DNA from: Ixodes scapularis | Lineage: Eukaryota; Arthropoda; Arachnida; Ixodida; Ixodidae | Direction of reading: 5' to 3' | Assembly: GCF_016920785.2 (NCBI RefSeq) | Contig: NW_024609846.1 | Span: 116,959,473-117,023,472 of the forward strand | Length of the DNA: 64,000 nt | Program-made: the position numbers and the translations under genes | Notes under the pieces: generated by a model | What the model saw: the letters and a program-made list of their open reading frames with translations, nothing else | Database searches by the model: none | What the model was told of the DNA's origin: nothing | Part shown: one piece after another, positions 62,401 to 63,843 of the stretch | How the letters are laid out: every line of letters starts with the position of its first letter | How positions within the stretch are numbered: position 1 is the stretch's first letter

Positions 62401-63529
62401 TAATCGCCAAAAGGATGTCCGAAGTTGCCTGCATTGTCCCTTTAAAGGGTAACTCTGCTCATTTCCAAAGATTTCGGGATAAAGTAAAAGACACTACGTC
62501 ATTTGCTTCATGAAAAATGGGATGTATATTTTTAAATCTACGTAATCTTAAATACGAGCAGAATTCGAAACAAAAACTTTGTTTCCTTCCGGCAACATTG
62601 GCCTCGGACCACCAAGAATGTGGCTATTAAAATGTAGGAGATGTCAAGTGATCCTCTATGCAACAATGGGTGGGACTGGAGTGGCTGTGTGCCAGGCACA
62701 AGTGTCGTTTGCACTGCACTCTTTGCCATGTTTTGGCGTCTACAAATTTCGACGGTGTCTGCAGAACTATGGCATAAGTCTGCGCACATAGTGTCCGTAG
62801 TGTGGACGAAACTTCGAGAGATAATAATCACAAATGGTGAGACAACGGCAGCGGTTGTGACACGAGAGACGGTGGTAACCGCGGGACCACGGCGGGGTGG
62901 CCAGACGGCTCCCAAGAAGCGCGCTGCACAGGCACGTTACGCCAATCACATGGACACTGCTCAGCGCTGAGAGGAAACATTGCTGACGTCACCCGTTACG
63001 CTTTCCCAAAGAAGTAGAGGCAAGCAAAAGGGGGCAGTGGTGATGACGTTTAGCTCAATCCTGGCTACGCCTTGCCGTAGCCTTGACTGCGCTCTTGGTT
63101 GTGCCTCAATTCGCCCGCTTGAGTCGGCCGATTTCGGCAACTTGGCCAGTTGCAAAGTTTTGCCGGACCGTTTAAGAAACATTTAGATTACGTTGTAATA
63201 TTTGACGTGTGGTCTCTCTCGGTGATACTGAAGAGGACTGCATTGTTTTTTTTCAAAAACAAAAATGAAGTGGTGTTGTAATTTAACTCTAGCTTTGGAA
63301 AAACCAAAGCTGTGCAGCCAATATTGGCATGCTTGTGACAGCGAAAATTTTGTGTTTTTTCGTCGTGCACTTAGGAAACAAGCCGTGCAAGACCCCTTCC
63401 CAAAAACTGGTCGGAGTGTCGGTTGAGGAGACGCAACGCAGGCACCTCGCAGACTCTCTGAAACTGCTCCAGACTGGTTCCGAGAAGCGCCTCCAGACTT
63501 TCGCCTGCGTTGGCCCAAAAACTGCCAAG
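12020..63529 (+). CDS. nod: Nod/KIF22-like kinesin (kinesin-10), spliced from 12 exons
   Basis: This is a plus-end-type chromokinesin gene; family members bind chromosome arms and push or hold chromosomes on the spindle. The order is motor (exons 1-6), linker and basic region (7-8), three RRRTT exons (9-11), then helix-hairpin-helix (12). Exons: 12020-12245, 13980-14257, 17053-17213, 25912-26003, 35986-36105, 36255-36401, 36963-37284, 40801-40988, 47292-47471, 50896-51090, 56259-56459, 63375-63529. Every junction is phase-consistent, and the sum is 2265 nt (755 codons), close to the ~665 aa of Drosophila Nod and human KIF22. The EGVNINLGLL block and the C-terminal GPKTA hairpin point to Nod rather than KIF4. 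The motor alone also resembles kinesin-4, but no long coiled coil is present. The 3' end may lie beyond the window. Introns total about 49 kb. Confidence 0.85.
12246..13979 (+). other. Kinesin intron 1
   Basis: The 1.7-kb intron begins GTAAGA and ends TCTCTCCAG. A fragment with CCGGGAC/GTCCCG words at 12665-12720 resembles the one at 5280-5375. At about 13440-13733 there is a likely hAT-type MITE fragment (right end, reverse-complemented, CAGGTGTTCTTAAACTT) that shares GGGGTTCCT-type words with the element at 37.4-38.0 kb. Short E-box-like CACGTGA words occur near 13809 and 13853. Confidence 0.5.
13980..14257 (+). CDS. nod: Kinesin exon 2: P-loop exon
   Basis: Joined in phase 1 to exon 1 it reads GYNCSVLMYGQTGSGKTYTM, with the Walker A P-loop GQTGSGKT that binds ATP. 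It continues through a Gly-rich loop, GIIPRALNDLFE, VSFLEIYNESVYDLL and IQIREHGKVVM. The donor GTAAGA at 14258 follows ATG in phase 0. All motor landmarks are in normal order and spacing. Confidence 0.93.
15788..16329. mobile_element. hAT-type MITE (CAGTGGTTCTCAAA ends)
   Basis: The left end CAGTGATTCTCAAACGTGG and the right end, reverse-complemented, CAGTGGTTCTCAAGCATGG are an inverted repeat of the classic hAT form. The flanking 8-mers do not match, so the duplication has been lost or an end moved. Internally, GGGGCCCAC (left) mirrors GGGGCCCCCAT (right). A separate foldback lies inside at 16051-16228. No coding capacity. Confidence 0.65.
16051..16228. repeat. Foldback repeat, ~70-bp arms
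   Basis: The arm from CTATAGTTCGTTGCAACTCAAG (shown here only as a landmark, starting 16051) is repeated inverted, ending CTATAG at 16223-16228. The arms include GGGCGAGGGTAAGAC and GGAAGCAGACGGAAC, with about 35 bp between them. The arms are more similar to each other than most in this window, so this is probably a young insertion inside the hAT-type MITE. Confidence 0.8.
16478..16557. repeat. Near-perfect hairpin
   Basis: CTACCGCCATCTATGAGTGT and the bases after it, through AACCAGAC, are followed by their inverted copy, ending CTCATAGATGGTAG. Each arm is about 35 bp with a loop of about 9. It would form a strong RNA hairpin if transcribed within the intron. No target duplication was identified. 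Confidence 0.7.
17053..17213 (+). CDS. nod: Kinesin exon 3: switch I exon
   Basis: The exon starts in phase 0 after GATCTCAG and reads LPGLVRREVKTPAEALQCLE, then CTRSTGATLVNSCSSRSHAIF and TVHLKC. SSRSH is the switch I signature that senses the ATP gamma-phosphate. The 3' end is not certain: GTCAGC at 17214 and GTGCCT at 17199 are both in the right phase (2) to join exon 4. I chose 17214 because its +4/+5 bases fit a donor better. The choice changes five residues in a variable loop. Confidence 0.85.
17808..19075 (+). pseudogene. pogo/Tigger-like transposase (CENP-B-type HTH + DDE), broken
   Basis: The N-terminal part (17808-18128) is a helix-turn-helix DNA-binding domain: KRTQYAASFKKKAILVSKH, then SNSSAAQRLGVSESTIRGW. 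The second helix region continues near 18128-18180 in another frame. The DDE core at 18311-19075 has NADETAFFLDMPSNYAVD (first Asp), FMLVLDAFGGHL (second Asp) and SQL-stop-PLDVCINK (third-Asp region), where the stop is TAG in place of CAG at 18779-18781. At least one frameshift separates the two domains. The bases AATGCGGATGAAACT are repeated 40 bp apart (18310 and 18350), duplicating the NADET codons. It encoded a cut-and-paste transposase for TA targets and cannot now make a whole protein. Confidence 0.8.
19325..20440 (+). pseudogene. LINE ORF1 (Gag-like, zinc knuckles), frameshifted
   Basis: The first frame (19325-19678) ends in DYKIIYRPRTGLCVAAWKDR. The reading then shifts to 19663, giving MTQSIQQASKIPDHKFNTYV and a segment ending in VLPYLKPLPG. 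A third frame near 20010-20230 carries the zinc-knuckle region with DVCPTPNTLVCAQCHTKNP and CASTCQICGLDHP. This is the layout of ORF1 RNA-binding proteins in I-like elements. At least three frame changes are needed to read it, so no function remains. Confidence 0.75.
20880..24300 (+). pseudogene. LINE ORF2 (endonuclease, reverse transcriptase, RNase H), broken
   Basis: An apurinic-type endonuclease is shown by VVLGDFNAPHTAWGY (near 21212-21256) and by the SPDLTFTYN segment. Reverse transcriptase is shown by YGFRPHLSTQDVL and LALDIKGASDN (22378-22505) and by YPDDLTLWT (about 22757), where the usual YADD has become YPDD. RNase H is shown by SVTDASGKELTAVTAL, TNSQAACRNF and VWSPGHES (23617-23875). 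Stops and shifts occur throughout, for example near 21425, 22500 and 22805. It encoded target-primed reverse transcription machinery and is now dead. Confidence 0.8.
24525..25270. mobile_element. MITE copy (family of 5,579-6,137), itself interrupted
   Basis: The left arm at 24525-24645 matches 5590-5700 (AAGGCAGTTTAGACTGCCCGC, GCAAGCAGGTGGTGGAAGTT), and the tail near 25150-25268 matches the 5579-6137 element's centre. The block 24684-25116 between them belongs to another family (see next entry), so this copy was disrupted. The second inverted arm is missing or lost. Confidence 0.55.
24684..25116. mobile_element. AATGCGAAAGCAT-end MITE, copy 1
   Basis: The left side reads TCTAAGCACTTCTTATTAGT followed by TGTGAATGCGAAAGCAT. 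The right side reads GTTAATGCTTTCGCATT. These are inverted copies of AATGCGAAAGCAT. Related copies are at 42467-42793, 43325-43769 and, partly, 60650-60760 and 63648-63843. The middle is GC-rich (CGTTCCGACGGCCGAGCG), unlike other copies, so only the ends are well conserved. Confidence 0.65.
25353..25552. repeat. Tandem repeat, about 3 units of ~60-70 bp
   Basis: Units begin with GGTCAYGTGRC (GGTCATGTGACGCC, GGTCACGTGACATC, GGTCACGTGGCC) and contain CAATTTTTCC or CAATTTTCCC-like words before the next GGTCACGTG. The units are diverged. The CACGTG core is an E-box sequence, but no regulatory role can be claimed from sequence alone. Confidence 0.65.
25912..26003 (+). CDS. nod: Kinesin exon 4: switch II exon
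   Basis: The acceptor CAATTTTTGCAG precedes the exon. The 92-nt exon reads TLFMSKLQLVDLAGSETIKN, then TQSVGARRKEG. LVDLAGSE is the switch II signature of kinesins. The final base starts the Gly codon completed by exon 5 (phase 1). The donor is GTGAGT at 26004. Confidence 0.92.
26484..27252 (-). mobile_element. TA-flanked CCGTATTTACTCG-type MITE, one end lost, internally expanded
   Basis: Read on the minus strand it matches the complete copy at 49760-50157. The end GCGAGTAAATATGG|TA is at 27239-27252, while the opposite end is cut at about 26484. The interior holds about three tandem units of roughly 130-160 bp, each with a poly-T run followed by TTTGCACAGC (near 26735, 26868 and 27030) and a following AAGGAGATAAGAA-like word. 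A C-run lies at 27179-27196. Confidence 0.65.
27652..28985. repeat. Tandem direct duplication, unit ~0.6-0.7 kb
   Basis: The unit starting GCATGCGCGATGGAGGGTGG (27650) is repeated starting GCATGCACAATGGAGTGTGG (28261). Matching blocks follow in order in both units: GAGTCCGCATACTC-like, TTCTACGTCCTC, CGCTAAACTTTGC, CGCAGAATG, GATGAGATTCT, TGTTTACAC, GAGCCTACTTAA, GCAGACGACAAAAAGCAGAC and GTTCGAACG. The second unit has an extra stretch of about 115 bp near 28590-28720. The unit has no recognisable product. Confidence 0.75.
29479..31078. mobile_element. DNA element with AATAGACCTTATTCA ends
   Basis: The left end AATAGACCTTATTCA and the right end (reverse-complemented) AATAGACCTTATTCA are identical over 15 bp and are followed on both sides by a CGCCATCT-like word. 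The element is 1.6 kb. It is interrupted by a TA-flanked MITE at 30077-30257. I found no transposase. No flanking duplication longer than 3 bp could be proved. Confidence 0.7.
30077..30257. mobile_element. Tigger-type MITE with TA target duplication
   Basis: The left end CAGTAAAACCTCGTTATAAC and the right end (reverse-complemented) CAGCAAAACTTCGTTATAAC differ at two positions. TA flanks both sides (30075-30076 and 30258-30259). It is 181 bp with further GGTTATAACG/GATATAACAA words inside. The ends are those of pogo/Tigger elements, so a Tigger transposase probably moved it. It lies inside the 29479-31078 element. Confidence 0.88.
33160..35985 (+). other. Rest of kinesin intron 4, with a GC-rich block
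   Basis: From 33160 to 34860 no feature can be supported. From about 35040 to 35580 the sequence turns GC-rich, with a TATA-like word (CTTTTATATCCC near 35213) and CAATAAAG near 35466, which could be a solo LTR or other promoter-bearing repeat. No terminal TG...CA pair with a duplication was found, so it is left unassigned. The intron ends CTCTCAACGCAG. Confidence 0.35.
35986..36105 (+). CDS. nod: Kinesin exon 5: core of motor after switch II
   Basis: With the last base of exon 4 it reads GVNINLGLLALGNVINAL and then HIPYRDSCLTRLLA. The EGVNINLGLL block matches Nod closely by recall. The donor is GTACGT at 36106, phase 1. The next intron is only 149 bp. Confidence 0.93.
36255..36401 (+). CDS. 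nod: Kinesin exon 6: end of motor and neck
   Basis: The Glu codon spans the junction, giving ESLNGTSHTVMIACISP, then TLKTLRYADRARQIKTKPVI and NRSNK. This is the final alpha helix of the motor with the usual LRYADRA signature. The basic segment after it is the neck. The donor is GTATGG at 36402, phase 1. Confidence 0.93.
36963..37284 (+). CDS. nod: Kinesin exon 7: Ser/Thr-rich linker
   Basis: The acceptor CTTGTTTAG and phase 1 entry give VCHWMGAPTSIGTSIAGGE, then a low-complexity Ser/Thr/Pro region including TPDESNASFCSTTSTMSLLS. The donor is GTGAGT at 37285 in phase 2. The region has no catalytic motif and is probably unstructured and open to phosphorylation, which is inference. The start is less sure than the end. 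Confidence 0.75.
37378..38020. mobile_element. hAT-type MITE containing a minisatellite
   Basis: The left side reads GGGCTCTCAAACTGGGTTT and the right side TTGAGAACCTATACATG, the GGTTCTCAAA end type of hAT elements, with diverged tips. Inside it a unit of about 22 bp (TTCCCCAAAGTACCTTCAGG) repeats about four times before 37502 and six times after 37637. A hairpin element has inserted between these two halves. No coding capacity. Confidence 0.55.
37501..37634 (+). mobile_element. Hairpin element with A-box-like head, copy 1
   Basis: The head TTGGGCTAGTTGGTGATTCA (from 37508) is followed by a hairpin: the arm at 37537-37569 (CACTAAGAATGGACAAGTGA within it) pairs with 37594-37626. It sits in the minisatellite, so the target duplication (ACCTTMAGGG on both sides) cannot be told from the repeat unit. 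Same layout as the copies at 53488-53677 and 57272-57421. Confidence 0.6.
38072..38364. repeat. Imperfect foldback, ~100-bp arms
   Basis: GAACACCGAACTCTGGTTGG at the left is mirrored by CCAACCAGAGCTCGGCGTTC at the right. The inner parts AGCTAGCTGCCTTCGTCTC and GAGACGAAGGCAGCTAGCT also pair. Divergence is moderate. No target duplication was fixed. It is non-coding. Confidence 0.7.
38893..40053. mobile_element. hAT-like element (CAGGGTGTCTA ends) with nested insert
   Basis: The left end CAGGGTGTCTACCAACC and the right end (reverse-complemented) CAGGGTGTCTAACAAGTT form the inverted repeat, followed on both sides by AGGGAATT-type words (ACTCAGGGAATTTG near 38944 and CTCAGGGAATTTCAC near 39965). 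The centre at about 39057-39620 belongs to a different family also present at 47751-49150. C- and G-runs lie at about 39699-39716 and 39735-39749. Confidence 0.65.
39057..39620. mobile_element. GCCCGGTTATATCAC element, uninterrupted copy
   Basis: It begins GTCAAGCCCGGTTATATCAC and aligns with 47751-48080 plus 48966-49150, including CACATAGCTTG, GGCAGACCGCC, AGGGAGGGCAGGGAGTGCC and CACTTTGAACGCCTTATCTT. It lacks the 885-bp insert of that copy, so it shows the empty site (CGCGTAGGGAGGGC near 39400). The right end is not defined. Confidence 0.65.
40801..40988 (+). CDS. nod: Kinesin exon 8: helical and basic region
   Basis: The acceptor TTATCGCAG and phase 2 entry give TPLVERVCQRLEQSTFSNLV, then KKMESFMVQPEK and MRARKRKTAKES. 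The first half may form a short helix; the second carries a basic stretch (RARKRK) that could be a nuclear signal or DNA contact, which is inference. The donor is GTAAGT at 40989, phase 1. Confidence 0.85.
40989..42466 (+). other. First part of kinesin intron 8
   Basis: A block of about 65 bp (GCTTTTAGAGCGCAGCTCTT at about 41331 and the bases after it) recurs at about 39617, so it is a dispersed repeat. A GGAGGAGG purine run follows at 41478-41575. A TA-rich stretch with TATATA runs from 42195 to 42245. No gene was seen. Confidence 0.45.
42467..42793. mobile_element. AATGCGAAAGCAT-end MITE, copy 2
   Basis: The left end AATGCGAAAGCATTAACTG and the right end CATGCTTTCGCATTCACAAC are inverted copies. 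The right outer flank CTCATAAGAAGTGCTTAGG is shared with the copies at 24684, 43325 and 63843. It is 327 bp with a GC-rich centre (GACGTCGTCAG, GGCTGGCGCGCG) and no coding capacity. Confidence 0.75.
43325..43769. mobile_element. AATGCGAAAGCAT-end MITE, copy 3
   Basis: It starts CCTAAGCAGTTCTTATGAGT and TGTGAATGCGAAAGCAT, and ends CAGTTAATGCTTTCGCAC. Its interior (GACGATGTGGATGCTAGAGG, then GATGATGGAGG) is the inverted counterpart of the partial copy at 63648-63843. Open frames across it are repeat sequence, not genes. Confidence 0.75.
44008..45577. mobile_element. CAGTGATG-end element, copy C
   Basis: The left end CAGTGATGTGATTGCTG and the right end (reverse-complemented) CAGTGATGTGAATGGCC are inverted repeats. 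Perfect 6-bp flanks ATTACT lie at 44002-44007 and 45578-45583. The left subterminal part has CTGCTACATCCTGCTACATT, as in copy A. The right part repeats TTTGCTGCTCCAAAACACTG, as do the right ends of A, B and D in related form. A foldback sits inside at 44624-44842. No transposase was seen. Confidence 0.85.
44624..44842. repeat. Foldback repeat, ~95-bp arms
   Basis: TTTCTCTCGGTGGGCTTTCT at the left is mirrored by AGAAAGGCCACCGAGAGAAA at the right. Inner words such as GTACGTGAAAAATCTGCCGC and GCTAAAGCAAAGAAGGCA also pair. The loop is about 20-25 bp. The high arm identity suggests a young insertion within copy C. Confidence 0.8.
45749..47175. mobile_element. DNA element with 57-bp inverted ends (GGCCCGTTCACAC)
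   Basis: The terminal ~57 bp on both sides match with about four differences. They begin GGCCCGTTCACACA and include TTCGGAGCGACCACTA and TTACGAACGAATGCAACC. The 1.43-kb interior has only short frames without a known domain. GGCC...TTCACAC ends occur in several superfamilies, including PIF/Harbinger. No clear TWA or longer target duplication is visible, so the superfamily is open. Confidence 0.75.
47292..47471 (+). CDS. nod: Kinesin exon 9: first RRRTT exon
   Basis: The acceptor ACAAACCAGCAG and phase 1 give VFGGSFADVSYELEEPARK, then DKAVRRRRTTMVLQRRTLRS and GSDKENNLSKSD. The RRRTT motif with following basic residues recurs in exons 10 and 11. Entry and exit are both phase 1. The donor GTTTGT (47472) is acceptable. 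The basic motif may bind DNA or be a kinase site (R-R-x-T); both are inference. Confidence 0.82.
47751..49150. mobile_element. GCCCGGTTATATCAC element, copy with 885-bp insert
   Basis: It begins TTGAGCCCGGTTATATCAC, matches 39057-39620, and is split at 48078-48080 by the element at 48081-48965. The ending CACTTTGAACGCCTTATCTT is near 49120-49140. The end type resembles pogo/Tigger elements, but the other terminus was not found. Confidence 0.6.
48081..48965. mobile_element. Nested 885-bp element with TAA target duplication
   Basis: TAA flanks both sides (48078-48080 and 48966-48968). The ends are TAGCCGATTCACACGAC and, reverse-complemented, CGGCCGTTTCACACAAC. The sister copy at 39.4 kb reads straight across the site, so the insertion limits are direct. 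Three-base TAA/TWA duplications with GGCC...CACAC ends fit PIF/Harbinger non-autonomous elements. No transposase was found. Confidence 0.75.
49151..49757 (+). other. Non-coding stretch with poly-T runs, intron 9
   Basis: A dispersed-repeat fragment with GCTTGCGCCACCTAG (near 49213) recurs as CTTGCGCCACCTA near 51633. Long T runs follow at 49484-49507 and 49567-49585, with TTATTATTATTA near 49617. No gene: the Phe/Leu-rich open frames here come from the T runs. Confidence 0.45.
49760..50157. mobile_element. TA-flanked CCGTATTTACTCG MITE, complete
   Basis: The ends CCGTATTTACTCGCATAATG and (reverse-complemented) CCGTATTTACTCGCACAATG differ at one position. TA duplications lie at 49758-49759 and 50158-50159. 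It is 398 bp. Words such as GTGCGTTCATTACGC repeat near the right end. The pogo/Tigger relative at 17331 has a similar tip (CCGTATTTAC), so that family may have moved it. An expanded copy lies at 26484-27252. Confidence 0.85.
50160..50895 (+). other. End of kinesin intron 9, with long G run
   Basis: A run of about 30 G lies at 50449-50478. TATATCAAA words near 50255-50270 may be the fragment of an element end. No gene was found. The intron ends TGTTCTGATTTGCAG, a good acceptor. Confidence 0.45.
50896..51090 (+). CDS. nod: Kinesin exon 10: second RRRTT exon
   Basis: Phase 1 entry gives EDGTTMIEMDLTLIERTPPQ, then VVATRTRRRTTMLGQSERVQ and ARRTRMSVPCNPD. TRTRRRTT and the closing CNPD are echoed by exon 11 (QRTRRRTT, CGPD), so the two exons look like duplicates. 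The donor is GTGAGC at 51091, phase 1. Length 195 nt. Confidence 0.87.
51091..52679 (+). other. First part of kinesin intron 10
   Basis: No gene is supported. Several mid-length frames on both strands (for example 51153-51659 on the minus strand) lack recognisable domains. A repeat fragment with CTTGCGCCACCTA lies at about 51631-51645. Confidence 0.4.
52690..54390 (+). pseudogene. LINE reverse transcriptase remnant
   Basis: Motifs in order are SSGPDHIFPLYIEELF, VCKIANVVPVHKPGTKN, ENYRPISLMCICCKLMELAI, QHGFRFGASCCTVL, DCFFLDFKKAFDLINHEF, SGVPQCPGLGFLLFLVYIND and LFADNCIIYR. The catalytic FADD has become FADN and the usual PQGSVLGP is damaged (PQCPGLGF), so it would be inactive even without the stops (for example near 52820, 53202 and 54088) and the insertion. 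It encoded the enzyme that copies LINE RNA at a nicked target. Confidence 0.82.
53488..53677 (+). mobile_element. Hairpin element with A-box-like head, copy 2
   Basis: It is bounded by perfect 11-bp repeats TTACATCTGGT (53477-53487 and 53678-53688), which restore the LINE frame VTSGVPQ when one copy is removed. A 37-bp head contains TTGGGCGAGTTGGTAA (53499-53514), one mismatch from a tRNA-type A box. The remaining ~153 bp fold back on themselves: TTACTTACAGCGCGACTGGG at the left pairs with the right end CCCAGTCGCGCTGTAAGTAA. Confidence 0.85.
55190..56212 (-). mobile_element. Penelope-like retroelement, 5'-truncated
   Basis: On the minus strand a 256-residue frame (56195 to 55425) is followed by a 3' UTR with CCCGAAACGTCAGG and AATAAAACTTTGG (near 55230-55280). 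The 5' end is cut in the thumb of the reverse transcriptase at about 56212. Two direct repeats of about 65-70 bp (55318-55386 and 55388-55450, sharing GGAAGGTTGCCC or GAAAGGTTGCCC) lie at the end of the frame. Confidence 0.85.
55425..56195 (-). pseudogene. Penelope C-terminus: RT thumb + GIY-YIG endonuclease
   Basis: The first residues (NFAVYRKPTHTGRYLDFE) belong to the end of a Penelope-type reverse transcriptase. The linker is LPYVKNVSETVGRVLRKHGI. The GIY-YIG nuclease follows: GLVYRVPCADCLVAYVGET, then HIRRHKHDV and EHEQKTGHSFS. The position where a conserved Arg usually follows YIGET has NFLDHIRRH, so an Arg may have become His. The frame is open over 256 residues, but the polymerase core is missing, so it is a dead copy. 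Confidence 0.85.
56259..56459 (+). CDS. nod: Kinesin exon 11: third RRRTT exon
   Basis: The acceptor is a T run followed by TTAG. Phase 1 entry gives a Cys and then NNGTLTEPASRESASPKQEQ, IAQRTRRRTTVFAQPQRAQE and GRRSMFCGPD. The donor is GTTAGT at 56460, phase 1. If it were not spliced, translation would stop at TAG 56462-56464. The match in length (201 against 195 nt), phase and ending with exon 10 suggests exon duplication. Confidence 0.82.
56460..57259 (+). other. Start of kinesin intron 11
   Basis: AT-rich non-coding sequence. No gene or defined repeat found. Confidence 0.4.
57272..57421 (-). mobile_element. Hairpin element with A-box-like head, copy 3
   Basis: Perfect 12-bp flanks TAGAATAGGGTA lie at 57260-57271 and 57422-57433. 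Read on the minus strand, the head contains TTGTTGGGCTAGTTGGTAAT (57391-57410), followed by a hairpin whose 52-bp arms (57275-57326 and 57331-57382) differ at one position, with a 4-bp loop. The layout is as in copy 2, but the arm sequence is different. Confidence 0.85.
57684..59308. mobile_element. CAGTGATG-end element, copy D
   Basis: The left end CCGTGATGAAAGTGC and the right end (reverse-complemented) CAGTGATGGAAGCTGC are inverted repeats with a few changes. Perfect 6-bp flanks AGTCTA lie at 57678-57683 and 59309-59314. Its 1.6-kb interior is shared with copy B and has no long frame. This is the cleanest full copy in the B/D subgroup. Confidence 0.85.
59325..60244. mobile_element. 920-bp palindromic MITE (ATATACAAGG ends)
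   Basis: The two halves are inverted copies over most of their length. Examples are GTTAGACAAGTGCCGTCTTC (about 59385) against its complement at about 60165, and TCTAATTAACAAATG with CTTAGAATCTGGACCAAT against about 59870-59935. The tips are ATATACAAGG on the left and CCTTGTATAT on the right. The centre near 59640-59760 is not paired. No coding capacity. It begins 10 bp after the duplication of copy D. Confidence 0.8.
60650..60760. mobile_element. AATGCGAAAGCAT-type MITE, fragment
   Basis: AAAGCGAAAGCACTAACTGT then CCTATGGAGCG matches the left end of copy 2 at 42467. The other end is missing. Confidence 0.5.
60821..61442. mobile_element. TTAA-flanked palindromic MITE
   Basis: The left AGGACACATGCAAAGG and right (reverse-complemented) AGGAAACATGCAAAGC ends are flanked by TTAA (60817-60820) and CTAA (61443-61446). 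The arms are about 140 bp: AGCTTAGATGGAAAAAG pairs with CTTTTTCCATCTAG, and AATTTGTAGTTGGCGCCCG with CGGGCGCCAACTACAAA (read inverted). The GC-rich centre contains GGCGGCGGCG runs. No protein is supported. Confidence 0.75.
61541..62441. mobile_element. TTAA-flanked MITE (AGGGACAATG ends)
   Basis: Perfect TTAA flanks lie at 61537-61540 and 62442-62445. The ends AGGGACAATGAAGACAA and (reverse-complemented) AGGGACAATGCAGGCAA match at 15 of 17. It is 901 bp. The next bases (AGGGTAACTCTGC from 62446) look like the end of a second, partner-less TTAA element placed directly beside it. Probably Kolobok- or piggyBac-type by target; no transposase present. Confidence 0.8.
62446..63374 (+). other. End of kinesin intron 11
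   Basis: A frame at 62641-62970 (109 codons) has a basic end (APKKRAAQARYANH) but no usable splice sites in phase, so it was not accepted as an exon. The intron ends TTTCGTCGTGCACTTAG. Confidence 0.4.
63375..63529 (+). CDS. nod: Kinesin exon 12: helix-hairpin-helix
   Basis: Phase 1 entry joins exon 11 directly (CGA, Arg) and reads NKPCKTPSQKLVGVSVEETQ, then HLADSLKLLQTGSEKRLQTF and ACVGPKTAK. The last part matches the C-terminal helix-hairpin-helix of Nod and KIF22, which contacts DNA without sequence preference. Two ends are possible: a GC-type donor AAG|GCAAGA at 63530, which would let the second helix continue in a later exon, or read-through to TAG at 63545-63547 (ending ARISL). I favour the donor because the domain is otherwise short and no polyadenylation signal follows. 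Confidence 0.8.
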
Positions 63530-63647
63530 GCAAGAATTTCGTTGTAGTTTGATCCAGAGTCGCAGGTCGACTGTTTTGGCGTTGCGGATGCATAACCGTC
63601 AATGGCGCGGAGGCAGTAAAACTTTGGGGATTGAAGGCCAAACTAAC

Positions 63648-63843
63648 GATGCCTCCATCATCCACATTGTCGAGCAACATGAGAGCATGGTCCGATGAAA
63701 ACCAACATGCCGTCGCCTCCATCATCCACGTTGTCAGCGTTGCTTCTGCTCGTCTCGCCGACAACGAACGTGGCGCCGCCTCTAGCATTTACATTGTCGG
63801 ACATTCATGCTTTCACATTCACAACTCATAAGAAGTGCTTAGG
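63648..63843. mobile_element. AATGCGAAAGCAT-end MITE, partial copy
   Basis: It reads inverted relative to copy 3: CTCCATCATCCACGTTGTC and CTCGTCTCGCCGACAACG correspond to words in 43370-43500, and the end CATGCTTTCACATTCACAAC then CTCATAAGAAGTGCTTAGG is the family end. The other end is missing. Confidence 0.6.

Noticed and set aside
62641..62970. 109-codon frame with a Lys/Arg-rich end as a possible kinesin exon between exons 11 and 12
   Set aside because: No acceptor and donor in phase 1 flank it, it lies among MITE fragments, and exon 11 joins exon 12 in phase without it.
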